64,000 bases of DNA from JAYVYM01 sp046593925 (lineage in GTDB: Bacteria > Actinomycetota > Actinomycetes > Mycobacteriales > SCTD01): NCBI GenBank assembly GCA_046593925.1, contig JBKJQN010000061.1, positions 1 through 64,000 on the forward strand. The letters are read 5' to 3'. Each line of letters opens with the position of its first letter. Position 1 is the first letter of the stretch. Positions 42,991 to 51,731 of the stretch are shown here, piece after piece. Position numbers and translations under genes: made by a program. The notes under the pieces are model-generated. The model did not search any database. It had not been told where the DNA came from and worked only from the letters and a program-made list of their open reading frames with translations.

Positions 42991-44219
42991 TGAGCCATCC
43001 CCTGCCGGCGCTGCTGCACCCGTTCGCCCGGCCCGCCGCGCCCGCCGACGGCTTCGTGCGGATGGTGCGCGGAGAGGGGGCGCTGGTCTTCGACGGGGCC
43101 GGCCGGCGCTACGTCGACGCGATGGCCTCGCTCTGGTACTGCAACGTCGGCCACGGCCGGGCGGAGGTTGCCGACGCGGTCGCCCGCCAGCTGCGCGAGC
43201 TCGAGACCTACCACTGCTTCGAGCGCTTCGCGGGGCCCGGTGCGGAGGAGCTCGCGGAGCGACTGGTGTCGATCGCGCCGATGCCCGGCAGCCGGGTCTT
43301 CCTCACCAGCGGCGGCTCGGAGGCCGTCGACACCGCGCTCAAGCTCAGCCGGGCCGCACACACCCAGGCGGGACACCCGGAGCGCACGATCGTCGTCAGC
43401 CGCGCGCCGAGCTACCACGGGGTGACGTACGGGGCGATGGCGCTGACCGGGCTGCCCGCGAACCGGGCGGGCTTCGGGCGCGGGATGGCCGACGTCGTGC
43501 ACGTGCCGAAGGACGACCTGGACGCGGTGCGGGCCGTCCTGGCTGCGCACCCGGGGCAGGTCGCGGCGGTCTTCGCCGAGCCCGTGATCGGGGCCGGAGG
43601 CGTCTGGCCGCCCGCGCCGGGCTACCTGCAGGGCCTGCGCGCACTGTGCGACGCGGCCGGCGCCCACCTGGTGCTCGACGAAGTGATCACCGGCTTCGGC
43701 CGGCTCGGCAGCCTGTTCGGCGGCGGGCACTACGGCGTGCAGGCCGACCTCATGACCTTCGCGAAGGGGGTGACGAGCGGCTACGTCCCGCTCGGCGGGG
43801 TGCTCGTCGCGCCGTCGGTGCACGAGCCGCTGGCCGCCGACCCGGCGTACGTCCTGCGGCACGGCTACACCTACTCCGGCCACGCGGCAGCCTGCGTGGC
43901 GGCGCTGGCGTGCCTGGACATCACCGAGCGGGAGGGCCTGGTCGAGCGGGCGAGGCTGATCGGCGCCCGGCTCGGCCCGCAGCTCGAGGCGCTGCTGGCC
44001 GACGGCCTGGTCGCCGACGTCCGCGGGGAGGGGGCTCTGTGGGCGGTCTCCGTGCCGGACGGCGTCGACCCGGTGGCCGTCCGCGACCGGATGCTCGACC
44101 TCGGGGTCGTCGTACGGCCGATCGCGCCGACCACGCTCGCGATCTGCCCGCCGCTGGTGATCACCGACGACGACCTCGACGCCGTACCCGCCGCGCTGCG
44201 AGCGGCGCTGGCGACGTGA
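42990..44219 (+). CDS. Class-III aminotransferase (second)
   Basis: PLP enzyme of 409 residues, different in sequence from the one at 38176. ASLWYCNVGHGRAEVADAV is the typical start, VFLTSGGSEAVDTALKLSRAAH binds phosphate, and SYHGVTYGAMALTG, Asp230 (LVLDEVITGFGRLG) and the PLP lysine Lys259 (MTFAKGVTSGYVPLGG) are all present. ATG overlaps the Lrp stop (TGATG). It could transaminate GABA, beta-alanine or a diamine product; sequence alone cannot choose. The stop overlaps the next gene. Confidence 0.92.
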   Translation: MSHPLPALLHPFARPAAPADGFVRMVRGEGALVFDGAGRRYVDAMASLWYCNVGHGRAEVADAVARQLRELETYHCFERFAGPGAEELAERLVSIAPMPGSRVFLTSGGSEAVDTALKLSRAAHTQAGHPERTIVVSRAPSYHGVTYGAMALTGLPANRAGFGRGMADVVHVPKDDLDAVRAVLAAHPGQVAAVFAEPVIGAGGVWPPAPGYLQGLRALCDAAGAHLVLDEVITGFGRLGSLFGGGHYGVQADLMTFAKGVTSGYVPLGGVLVAPSVHEPLAADPAYVLRHGYTYSGHAAACVAALACLDITEREGLVERARLIGARLGPQLEALLADGLVADVRGEGALWAVSVPDGVDPVAVRDRMLDLGVVVRPIAPTTLAICPPLVITDDDLDAVPAALRAALAT

Positions 44220-45610
44220 CCGCCACCGATGCCGGCCGGGCGTACCGCGGCTTGAGCCTGTGGCACGACCTGCTACCGAGCCCGCTCGACCCGCGTGACC
44301 CGCTGCCGGGCGACACCGCCGTCGACGTCGCCATCGTCGGGGCCGGCTACACCGGGCTGTGGACGGCGTACTGGCTGCTGCGGCACGACCCGACGCTGCG
44401 GGTCGCCGTGTTGGAGCGGGAGGTCGCCGGCTTCGGTGCCTCGGGGCGCAACGGCGGCTGGTGCTCGGCACTGTTCCCGGCCTCGTGGCGGCGGCTCGCC
44501 CGCGACGGCGGCCATGACAGCGCGCGGGCGATGCAGCGGGCCCTGGACGAGACCGTCGCAGCAGTCGGGCGCGACAGCATGGACGAAGGCATCGACTGCG
44601 CGTACGTCCGCGGGGGCATGGTGTCGCTGGCCCGCGGGACGGCCCAGCTGGCCAGGGCGCGCGCCCACGTCGCGGACGCCAGGGCGTACGGCTTCGGGCC
44701 GGACACCCTGGACCTGCTCGACGGCGACCAGGCGGTGCGGCGCGTGGCGGCCACCCGCGTTTCGGGGGCGGTGACCAGCGCGCACTGCGCGGCGCTCGAC
44801 CCGGCGCGGCTGGTGCGCGGGTTGGCCGAGGCGGTCGAGCGCCGGGGCGGCACGGTGTACGAGCGGACCGCCGCGCTGTCGGTCGAACCCGGCCGGGTCG
44901 TCACCGACCACGGGACGGTACGCGCCGACGTCGTGCTGCCGGCGGTGGAGGGCTATCTCGCTCAGCTGCCCGGGCGGCGGCGCGAGCTCGCGCCGGTCTA
45001 TTCGCTGATGCTCGCGACCGAGCAGCTACCCGACGAGGTATGGGCGCAGATCGGGCTCGCCGACCGGGCGACCTTCACCGACGAGCGGCATCTGACCGTG
45101 TACGGCCAGCGCACCGCCGACGGGCGGCTGGCGTTCGGCGGCCGCGGCGCGCCCTACCACTGGGGGTCCAAGGTCTCGCCGGTGTACGACCGGGTGGAGC
45201 GGGTGCACGCGGCTCTTCGGGAGACGCTGGTCGAGATGTTCCCGCTGCTGCGCGACGCGGCCGTCACGCACACCTGGGGTGGCAACCTCGGGGTCCCCCG
45301 CGACTGGTTCCCCAGCGTCGGGTTCGACCCCACCACCGGGCTGGCCTGGGCGGGCGGCTACGTCGGCGACGGCGTCGCGACCTCGCACCTGGCCGGTCGT
45401 ACCGTCGCCGACCTGGTGCTGGGCCGGGACACCGAGCGCACCCGCCTGCCGTGGGTACGGCCGCGGGTGAAGCGCTGGGAGCCCGAACCGCTGCGTTGGG
45501 CCGGCGTCAACGCCGTCACCGCCCTGATGACCCGCGCCGACCGCACCGAGGCCCGCACCGGCCGGCCGTCCCGGGCCGCCGCGGCCTTCTGGCGGTCGCT
45601 CGGCGACTGA
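44216..45610 (+). CDS. FAD-dependent amine-type oxidoreductase
   Basis: Flavoprotein of 464 residues in the DAO family, resembling gamma-glutamylputrescine oxidase (PuuB/OrdL). The FAD motif is VDVAIVGAGYTGLWTAYWLLRHDPTLRVAVLE, followed by GFGASGRNGGWCSALFPASW, a group signature, and WAGGYVGDGVATSHLAGRTVADLVLG at the C-terminal FAD contact. The GTG start overlaps the aminotransferase stop (GTGA). With the aminotransferases and aldehyde dehydrogenase it fits oxidation of putrescine or an acylated derivative. No gamma-glutamylputrescine synthetase is in the window, so use of the glutamylated route is unproven. Confidence 0.9.
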   Translation: MTATDAGRAYRGLSLWHDLLPSPLDPRDPLPGDTAVDVAIVGAGYTGLWTAYWLLRHDPTLRVAVLEREVAGFGASGRNGGWCSALFPASWRRLARDGGHDSARAMQRALDETVAAVGRDSMDEGIDCAYVRGGMVSLARGTAQLARARAHVADARAYGFGPDTLDLLDGDQAVRRVAATRVSGAVTSAHCAALDPARLVRGLAEAVERRGGTVYERTAALSVEPGRVVTDHGTVRADVVLPAVEGYLAQLPGRRRELAPVYSLMLATEQLPDEVWAQIGLADRATFTDERHLTVYGQRTADGRLAFGGRGAPYHWGSKVSPVYDRVERVHAALRETLVEMFPLLRDAAVTHTWGGNLGVPRDWFPSVGFDPTTGLAWAGGYVGDGVATSHLAGRTVADLVLGRDTERTRLPWVRPRVKRWEPEPLRWAGVNAVTALMTRADRTEARTGRPSRAAAAFWRSLGD

Positions 45611-45653
45611 GGGCTCGCGGATACGGTTTGGGCATCCGATCCGGGAGGCCCGC

Positions 45654-45878
45654 ATGTGCCGCAGCATCAAGACCCTGCGTCCGCCGTACGCCGACGACGT
45701 CACCCCGGCGGACGTCGACGCGGCGGCCCTGCAGTACGTCCGCAAGATCGCCGGGATGCGGTCCCCGTCGGCCCGCAACGCGCCCGCCTTCGAGACGGCC
45801 GTCACGGCCGTGGCCGCAGCCACCCGGGACCTGCTCGAGGACTTGGTCGTACGTCCGACCCCGGTACGCGCCGACTGA
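45654..45878 (+). CDS. DUF2277 protein
   Basis: Small cytoplasmic protein of 74 residues matching DUF2277: MCRSIKTLRPPYADDVTPADVDAAALQYVRKIAGMRSPS, then FETAVTAVAAATRDLLEDL. The family is common in actinobacteria, starts with the invariant MCRxIK, and has no known function. GGGAGG precedes ATG 45654 and a TACGGT -10 box at 45622-45627 suggests its own promoter. Confidence 0.92.
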   Translation: MCRSIKTLRPPYADDVTPADVDAAALQYVRKIAGMRSPSARNAPAFETAVTAVAAATRDLLEDLVVRPTPVRAD

Positions 45879-45898
45879 ACGCTGCTGCCTGCCAGCGT
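45879..45898. terminator. Hairpin after the DUF2277 gene
   Basis: ACGCTG and CAGCGT flank an 8-base loop immediately after the TGA of the DUF2277 gene. Six paired bases and no T-run make it a modest candidate. Confidence 0.35.
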
Positions 45899-45929
45899 GT
45901 GCGGGCCAGGATGCGCACGGGTTCACGAG

Positions 45930-45948
45930 GACCGGTCGGCAGCCGGTC
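45930..45948. terminator. Hairpin at the end of the polyamine ABC operon
   Basis: GACCGG and CCGGTC with a 7-base loop overlap the stop of the ABC ATPase gene on the minus strand. It would serve transcripts from either side of this convergent junction. No T-run follows. Confidence 0.35.
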
Positions 45949-47014
45949 AGGCGGGCAGGGCCGCCAGCATGGCGGCGGAGGCGTCGACGTCCAGGCCGAC
46001 CTCGGCGGCGGCCGGGTGGTCACCGGCACGGTCGGACGGCACGTCGACGCGGACCAGGTCGCCGGAGCCCGCCAGCCGCACGGTGATCCGGGTCACCGGG
46101 CCCAGGAAGCTGTGCGTCAGCACGGTGCCGGTGAGGGTCGCACCGGCAACGGCCCGCAGCCGGACGCTGTCGGGGCGCACCAGGACCCGCACCGGCGCGC
46201 CGTCGGGGCTGCCGTTCACCACGGCGGCGGGCAGCCGTCGACCGCCGGCGAGCAGGACCGCGCCGCCCGCGGCGGTGCCGCTGAACGCGTTCGTGACGCC
46301 CACGAACTCGGCCACGAACGGCGAGGCCGGCCGCTGGTAGACCGTCGCCGGCGTGTCGAGCTGCTCCAGCCGTCCGTTCGCCATCACGCCGACCCGGTCG
46401 GAGATGGCGAGCGCCTCCTCCTGGTCGTGGGTGACGAACAGCGTGGTGATCTCCAGCTCGGTCTGCAGCCGGCGGATCTCCTCGCGCAGCTGGACGCGGA
46501 CCTTGGCGTCCAGCGCCGACAGCGGCTCGTCGAGCAGCAGCACCTGCGGGCGGATCGCCAGCGCGCGGGCCAGTGCGACGCGCTGCTGCTGTCCGCCGGA
46601 CATCTGGTGCGGGTACTTCGCGGCCTGCGACGACAACCCGACCAGCTCGAGCATTTCGCCGGCCTGCCTGGCCCGTTCGCTGCCGCCGATGCCGCGCAGC
46701 CGCAGGCCGAAGCCGACGTTGTCGCGCGCGGTCAGGTTCGGAAACAGGCTGTAGGCCTGGAAGACCATGCCCATGTCGCGCTTGTTGGCCGGCAGCCCGC
46801 CGACGTCGCGGCCACCGACCAGTACCGCGCCGCTGTCGGCGGTCTCCAGGCCCGCGAGCACCCGCAGGGCGGTGGTCTTGCCGCAGCCCGACGGACCGAG
46901 CAGCGACACGAACTCGCCGGGCTCGAGCGCGAGGTCCAGGCCATCGAGCGCAGGCACGCCCGCGTACGAGCGGTGCAGGTCGCGCAGCACGACGGCGACG
47001 CCGGTACGGCTCAT
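45947..47014 (-). CDS. ABC transporter ATPase, PotA-like
   Basis: ATPase subunit of 355 residues. Walker A is LLGPSGCGKTTALRVLAGLE, the signature MSGGQQQRVALARALA, Walker B VLLLDEPLSALDAKVR and the H-loop LFVTHDQEEALAISD. The C-terminal TOBE-like regulatory domain (about 240-350) is present. ATG 47014 overlaps the stop of the second permease (ATGA). It energises uptake through the two permeases encoded upstream and is the last gene of the four-gene import operon. Confidence 0.94.
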   Translation of the reverse strand: MSRTGVAVVLRDLHRSYAGVPALDGLDLALEPGEFVSLLGPSGCGKTTALRVLAGLETADSGAVLVGGRDVGGLPANKRDMGMVFQAYSLFPNLTARDNVGFGLRLRGIGGSERARQAGEMLELVGLSSQAAKYPHQMSGGQQQRVALARALAIRPQVLLLDEPLSALDAKVRVQLREEIRRLQTELEITTLFVTHDQEEALAISDRVGVMANGRLEQLDTPATVYQRPASPFVAEFVGVTNAFSGTAAGGAVLLAGGRRLPAAVVNGSPDGAPVRVLVRPDSVRLRAVAGATLTGTVLTHSFLGPVTRITVRLAGSGDLVRVDVPSDRAGDHPAAAEVGLDVDASAAMLAALPA

Positions 47015-47868
47015 CGGGCACCCGCGACGCTGAGTGGCGCCGCACCCACGGTGTCGGCGGCGAGGGGCTCCGCGACCCGGCCGGTGCGCCGCCGACCGGC
47101 GACCAGCGACACGGCGAGCAGCAGCACGAACGCAAACACCAGCGAGGCCAGCGATACGGCGATCGACAGCGACGCGTCGCGCTTGCCGATGAAGGCGATA
47201 TCGACCTGCAGGGTCGTGAAGTTCAGCAGCGACGCGATCGTGAACTCCCCCAGGACGAGGGCGACCGACAGCAGCCCGGCCGACAGGACGGCACTGCGAA
47301 CATTGGGCAGCACGACCCGCAGCAGCACAGTGGCCCACGACGCCCCCAGGCTGCGGGCGGCCTCGGACAGCGTGCGCAGGTCGACCGCGGTCAGCCCCGA
47401 CTCGATGGCGCGGTAGGCGTACGGCAGGACCAGGATGACGTAGACGAAGGTCAGCGTGAGCGGCGAGTCGCCGAGGAAGTACGTCACCCAGGTGTACAGC
47501 GACGCAATGCCGACCACCAGCACGATCGCCGGGATGACCAGCGGCAGCAGGCAGAGGGCCTCGATCAGCCGCTTGACCCGCGGCAAGCGCAGATGCACCC
47601 AGGTCATCGTCGGCACGAGCAGCACCAGCATCAGCAGCGCGGTCAGCACCGCGAGCTCGAGCGAGGTGGCGATGGCGTGCAGCAGCTCGCTGTCGGCGCC
47701 GATCGCCCGCCAGGACGTCAGGGTGCGGGAGCCGCCCGGGCCCCGGGTGGAGAACTCCAGCATCGCCAGCAGCGGCAGCGCGAAGTACGCACCGAGCACC
47801 GTCAAGATGGTCCAGCGCAGGGCCGTCGTCCGGCGGCGGCGACCTGCGGCCGTCGGGGCGCCGGCCAT
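47011..47868 (-). CDS. ABC permease, PotC-like
   Basis: Inner-membrane subunit of 285 residues with six helices. The coupling (EAA) loop reads LRTLSEAARSLGASWATVLLRVVLPNVRSAVLSAGLL. Polyamine and Fe3+/phosphonate importers share this type. It starts at ATG 47868, whose A is the last base of the first permease stop (TGATG), and overlaps the ATPase gene at its end. The first residues are basic and lack a cleavable signal, as expected for this subunit. Confidence 0.92.
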   Translation of the reverse strand: MAGAPTAAGRRRRTTALRWTILTVLGAYFALPLLAMLEFSTRGPGGSRTLTSWRAIGADSELLHAIATSLELAVLTALLMLVLLVPTMTWVHLRLPRVKRLIEALCLLPLVIPAIVLVVGIASLYTWVTYFLGDSPLTLTFVYVILVLPYAYRAIESGLTAVDLRTLSEAARSLGASWATVLLRVVLPNVRSAVLSAGLLSVALVLGEFTIASLLNFTTLQVDIAFIGKRDASLSIAVSLASLVFAFVLLLAVSLVAGRRRTGRVAEPLAADTVGAAPLSVAGAR

Positions 47869-48797
47869 CAGCGCAGCCACCGGCTGGTCCGGCGCTGCAG
47901 CAGCGCGTACACCGTCATGACGACAGCGACCACGACGATCATGCCCAGGCCCAGCGCCTTGCCCTGGCCCTGCTGGCCGAGCAGCACCTCGCCGGTCTGC
48001 AGGGCCCGGATCTGCAGCGGGATGAGCGTCGCACCCTGGCTGATCAGCACGGCGGCGGTGGCGTACGCGGAGAAGGCGTTGGCGAACAGCAGCAGCGTCG
48101 ACCCGGTGAACGCGGGGGTGAGGATCGGGCCGGCGACGTGCCGCAGGTAGGTCCAGCCGGTGCCGCCCAGGCTTTCGGAGGCCTCGCGCCACTGCGGGCG
48201 CAGGCCGTCCAGCGCCGGCAGGAAGACGATGACCATCAGCGGGATCTGGAAGTAGGAGTAGAGCAGCACCAGGCCCGGGAGCTCGAAGATCCAGGCGCTG
48301 CCGGCGAAGATGTCGAGCCCGGCGTGGTCGCGCAGGAACACCGTGACCAGGCCCTCGAAGCCAATGGTTGCGAGGTAGGCGAAGGCCAGCGGCACGCCGC
48401 CGAACTGCGCCAGCACGCTGGCGACGGAGGTGACGAACCGGCGCAGCGCCGAGTCCGGCCGGCCGCTGACGACCGCCCACGCCAGGGCCGCACCCAGCAC
48501 GGCACCGACCACGGCGGTGATCGCCGACAGCTCGATGCTGCGGACGAACGCCTCCCGGTACGGTGAGCGGAAGATGCCGGTGACGTTGGCCAGGGTCAGC
48601 CCGCCAGCGCCGTCGGAGAACGCGCCGCCGACGACCGCAAGGGTCGGCCAGAGCAGGAACACCGCGACGAAGGCGAGGAACGGCAGCGTGAGGAGGTGGT
48701 CCAGGACCTGCCGCCTGCGACGGATGGAGCCGCGGGTGGGTGCGGGCGCGTCGACGGGTCCGCTGCGCAGGAGCGCCGCGGACCCGCCCGCAGTCAC
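47868..48797 (-). CDS. ABC permease, PotB-like
   Basis: Inner-membrane subunit of 309 residues with about six helices after a basic N-terminus. The EAA loop reads RPQWREASESLGGTGWTYLRHVAGPILTPAFTGSTLLLFANAFSAYATA, the usual PotB/AfuB form. Starts at GTG 48797, five bases after the binding-protein stop. It pairs with the PotC-like subunit to form the channel. Confidence 0.92.
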   Translation of the reverse strand: MTAGGSAALLRSGPVDAPAPTRGSIRRRRQVLDHLLTLPFLAFVAVFLLWPTLAVVGGAFSDGAGGLTLANVTGIFRSPYREAFVRSIELSAITAVVGAVLGAALAWAVVSGRPDSALRRFVTSVASVLAQFGGVPLAFAYLATIGFEGLVTVFLRDHAGLDIFAGSAWIFELPGLVLLYSYFQIPLMVIVFLPALDGLRPQWREASESLGGTGWTYLRHVAGPILTPAFTGSTLLLFANAFSAYATAAVLISQGATLIPLQIRALQTGEVLLGQQGQGKALGLGMIVVVAVVMTVYALLQRRTSRWLR

Positions 48798-48802
48798 ACT
48801 GC

Positions 48803-49996
48803 TCAGCTGACGGCCTTGGCGTAGTTGGCCGCGAGGTAGGTCTTCGCCTTGGCCGTCTGGGCGTCGGTCAGGAACACCGCGCTGCCCTCGGCCTGCGGCA
48901 GGGCGGCGAAGGCCGCCTTGTCGATGGTGCCTGCCTTGGCCATCGCATCGGCGCGCACCGGGCGCCCGAAGCCCTTGAGCCAGAGGTTCTGGCCGGCATC
49001 GGAGTAGAGGTACTCCTGCCAGAGCCGGGCCGCCGCCGGGTGCGGGGCGTCCTTGTTGATCGCCTGCTGGTAGTAGGAGCCCACCACGGCACCGGCGGGC
49101 ACGACGACCTTCCAGTCCTTGCTGCCCTTGAGCTTCGCGGTCTGAGCGGCGTTGGTGTAGTCCCAGTCGATGACGACCGGGGTCTGGCCGGAGGCGATCG
49201 TGGCGGGGCTCGGGTCGACGGGCAGGAAGTTGCCGGCCTTCTTGAGCTGGCCGAAGAAGTCGACGCCCTTGCTGATGTCGTCGGCCGAGCCGCCGTTACC
49301 GAGTGCCGCCATGACGACGCCGGTGAAGGCGGCGCCGGCGGTCGTCGGGTCGCCGTTGAGGGCGACCTTGCCCTTGTACTCGGGCTTGAGCAGGTCGGCG
49401 ACGGCCGCCGGGGCCGGCACCTTCGAGGCGTCGTACCCGATCGACATATAGCCGCCGTAGTCGCTGACGTACGTGCCGGTGGGCTCCTTGAGCTGCGCCG
49501 GGATGTCGGCCCAGGTCGACACCTGGTAGGGCGCGAACATCGCGGTGTTGGCGGTGGCGACGGCCGCGCCGAGGTCGAACACGTCCGGCGCGCGGTCGGT
49601 GCCCTTGAGCTGGTTGGCGGCGTTGATCTCGTCCTGGCTCGACCCGTCCGGCTGCGCGGAGTTAATCTTGATTCCGTACTTGCTCTCGAAGGTGGAGATC
49701 ACCTCGGCGTAGTTGGTCCAGTCCGGCGGCAGCGCGATGACGTTGAGGGTGCCTTCCTTCTTGGCGGCGGCGACCAGGGCGTCCATGCCGCCGAGCGCCT
49801 TGGCCGACGTCGCGGTGGCAGCGCTGGCGGGTGCTCCGGACGAGCTGGCCGGCGAGCTGGTCTTGGCCGGCGCGTTGCCGCACGCACTGGCGGCCAGTGC
49901 GGCGGCGAGCGCGACGGTCAGGCCGAGGCGCCGGCGCGGGCCACCGGGACGCGCCGGATGGTCGGTCTGACGGAGGGTGCGGATGGCGGCCTTCAC
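48803..49996 (-). CDS. Solute-binding lipoprotein, spermidine/putrescine type
   Basis: Extracytoplasmic binding protein of 397 residues, first gene of the ABC operon. The leader has twin-arginine-like PRRRLGLTVALAAALAASACGN, where the Cys after ASA is the likely lipid anchor. The mature part has EGTLNVIALPPDWTNYAEVISTFESKYGIKI and PVVIDWDYTNA, in line with PotD-family clusters. The ligand is inferred from the neighbouring polyamine catabolic genes; iron or another amine cannot be excluded. The GTG start follows TGAGGAGA. Confidence 0.9.
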   Translation of the reverse strand: MKAAIRTLRQTDHPARPGGPRRRLGLTVALAAALAASACGNAPAKTSSPASSSGAPASAATATSAKALGGMDALVAAAKKEGTLNVIALPPDWTNYAEVISTFESKYGIKINSAQPDGSSQDEINAANQLKGTDRAPDVFDLGAAVATANTAMFAPYQVSTWADIPAQLKEPTGTYVSDYGGYMSIGYDASKVPAPAAVADLLKPEYKGKVALNGDPTTAGAAFTGVVMAALGNGGSADDISKGVDFFGQLKKAGNFLPVDPSPATIASGQTPVVIDWDYTNAAQTAKLKGSKDWKVVVPAGAVVGSYYQQAINKDAPHPAAARLWQEYLYSDAGQNLWLKGFGRPVRADAMAKAGTIDKAAFAALPQAEGSAVFLTDAQTAKAKTYLAANYAKAVS

Positions 49997-50123
49997 GGGG
50001 TCTCCTCAGGAGGGGGCCCGCGGCGGGCCACTCGGCCGGAAGGTAGCGCAGCGCCGGGCGGGTCCGGAGCGTTGCTGAGCAACGGTCGCGCAACGGTCGA
50101 GTGAACGGTGCGGGGCGGAAAGG

Positions 50124-50969
50124 TCAACGGATGCCGAGCCCGCCACCATCGACGACAGCAGCGGTCAGTGGTCGGACCAGCCGACGCAGCCGCCTCGCGC
50201 CGTCCTCGCCGAGCGCCTCCCAGGCGGGCAGGGCGAGCCGGTCGGTGGCGTCCTCGACCCGCTGGCGGTGCGCTTGGCCCGCGTCGGTGAACCGGGCGTC
50301 CGGGGTCAGCCAGCCCCGAGCCACCAGAGCGGCGACCGCACCGTCCCACTCCTCGTCGGAGTAGGCCCGGGTGGCCTGCAGGCCCTTGCGCGTCCAACTG
50401 TCGCCGAGCGCGACGTGCAGGACCGCCGCCTCCAGCCCGGTGATGCCCTCACCCACCAGCGCGGCCACGTGTCCGTCGCCGCGGAACTCGCGCAGCAGGG
50501 TGACCGCGTGCCACAGCGCGAGGTGCGGTGGGTCCGGCCAGGGCAGGTCGGCGTGGGCGGCGTACAGCGGGCGGCCGTACGGCGTGCAGCCGGTCGTCGC
50601 GGTCCGGGCCAGTGCGGCGGCCTCCGCGACCGACGGGTCGTTGAGCAGGTCGCCGCACAACCGCCGCAGCGCCCTGTCGGCGCCGCGCAGGCGCGCAGCG
50701 AGCAGCTGCTCGGGCCCGGCCACGTCCCAGGCACCGGCGAGGCCGAAATCGACGGCGAGCCGGGAGAAGTTGAAGAAGGTGGCCTGTACGACGCCCGGGC
50801 CGACTCGGCCCATCGCGGCGGCCCGCGCCGGGAAGTAGCCGACGGCCCGGTTGGCCGCCACGTCGAAGCCGAGTGCGGTGTACTCCTCCTGCGGCTCCCG
50901 CGCGAAGTAGATCATCGCGTGGTAGGGCTCCATGGCTCGCCAGCTCCGACGTGCGATGTCGGGCTCCAC
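50124..50969 (-). CDS. SCO6745-family protein
   Basis: Protein of 281 residues matching the actinobacterial SCO6745 family: ARRSWRAMEPYHAMIYFAREPQEEYTALG at the start, YFPARAAAMGRVGPGVVQATFFNFS, and LWHAVTLLREFRGDGHVAALV. The C-terminal part (EWDGAVAALVARGWLTPDARFTDAG) looks like a winged helix as in MarR-type proteins. No biochemical role is established to my knowledge; a regulatory or enzyme function in secondary metabolism is possible. GTG start after AGGAGG; divergent from the Bpa gene. Confidence 0.88.
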   Translation of the reverse strand: MEPDIARRSWRAMEPYHAMIYFAREPQEEYTALGFDVAANRAVGYFPARAAAMGRVGPGVVQATFFNFSRLAVDFGLAGAWDVAGPEQLLAARLRGADRALRRLCGDLLNDPSVAEAAALARTATTGCTPYGRPLYAAHADLPWPDPPHLALWHAVTLLREFRGDGHVAALVGEGITGLEAAVLHVALGDSWTRKGLQATRAYSDEEWDGAVAALVARGWLTPDARFTDAGQAHRQRVEDATDRLALPAWEALGEDGARRLRRLVRPLTAAVVDGGGLGIR

Positions 50970-51001
50970 GGTGCCTCCTGCGGTCGGCGAGCGTGCAGTG
51001 G

Positions 51002-51025
51002 ACCACGCCGGGCAGCGGGCGTGGT
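51002..51025. promoter_or_regulatory. Inverted repeat upstream of the Bpa gene
   Basis: ACCACGCC at 51002-51009 and GGCGTGGT at 51018-51025 are perfect inverted 8-bp arms with an 8-bp spacer. The element sits 28 bp before the Bpa start, in the 83-bp divergent region. It could be an operator or an mRNA hairpin. A CAGGAT hexamer at 51041-51046 lies six bases before the GTG start. Confidence 0.4.
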
Positions 51026-51052
51026 GCGGCGTCGGCAGGGCAGGATCGGTTC

Positions 51053-51622
51053 GTGACCCAGCCTTCGCAGCAGCAGTCCGAGCCGGACGACCCGGCCACG
51101 CACCAGGTCGTCGTCATCGGCCCCGACGGGCAGCCGATCGTCACCGCCGAGGTGCCGGCCGCCGACAGGACCGAGGAGAAGAATCCGGCCGAGATGGTGG
51201 AGCAGCCCGCGAAGGTCATGCGGATCGGGTCGATGGTCAAGCAGCTGCTGGAGGAGGTCCGCGCCGCGCCGCTCGACGACGCGGCGCGCGAGCGGCTGGC
51301 GGCCATCCACACCACCTCGGTACGCGAGCTGTCGGAGGGTCTGGCTCCCGAGCTCCGCGAGGGGCTCGGCCGGCTGACCCTGCCGTTCGGCGACAACGCA
51401 CCCTCCGACGCCGAGCTGCGGGTAGCGCAGGCCCAGCTGGTCGGCTGGCTCGAGGGGTTGTTCCACGGCATCCAGACCGCGCTGTTCGCCCAGCAGATGG
51501 CGGCGAAGATGCAGCTCGAGCAGGCGCAGGGACGCGGCCGACCGGCCATCGAGGGGCCGCCGATGGGCCCCGGTGGCCAGTCGGCGCTCGGCCCGACCAG
51601 CGGGACCGGGCAATACCTCTAG
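51053..51622 (+). CDS. bpa: Bacterial proteasome activator Bpa/PafE
   Basis: ATP-independent ring activator of the actinobacterial 20S proteasome, 189 residues. The helical core (about 40-145) includes VMRIGSMVKQLLEEVRAAPLDDAARERLAAIHTTSVREL and LAPELREGLGRLTLPF. The protein ends in GQYL, the motif that docks into the proteasome alpha ring and opens its gate. The N-terminal 40 residues and the tail before GQYL are flexible, as in the mycobacterial protein. No proteasome genes (prcAB, mpa, pafA) are in the window, but this gene implies that the organism has one. GTG 51053 has little of a ribosome site. Confidence 0.95.
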   Translation: MTQPSQQQSEPDDPATHQVVVIGPDGQPIVTAEVPAADRTEEKNPAEMVEQPAKVMRIGSMVKQLLEEVRAAPLDDAARERLAAIHTTSVRELSEGLAPELREGLGRLTLPFGDNAPSDAELRVAQAQLVGWLEGLFHGIQTALFAQQMAAKMQLEQAQGRGRPAIEGPPMGPGGQSALGPTSGTGQYL

Positions 51623-51664
51623 CAGCACCTGCAGCGGCTCCTCCAGGCTAGTTCGGGTAACTAC

Positions 51665-51680
51665 GGTCGGGGGCCCGACC
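51665..51680 (+). terminator. Hairpin after bpa
   Basis: GGTCGG-GGGC-CCGACC forms a compact GC-rich stem with a 4-base loop, 43 bp after the bpa stop. No T-run follows. Confidence 0.35.
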
Positions 51681-51731
51681 GAGCGGGTCGGACTATCACT
51701 TCTGACCAATCCGGCCAAGCGCGGTGGCCGG

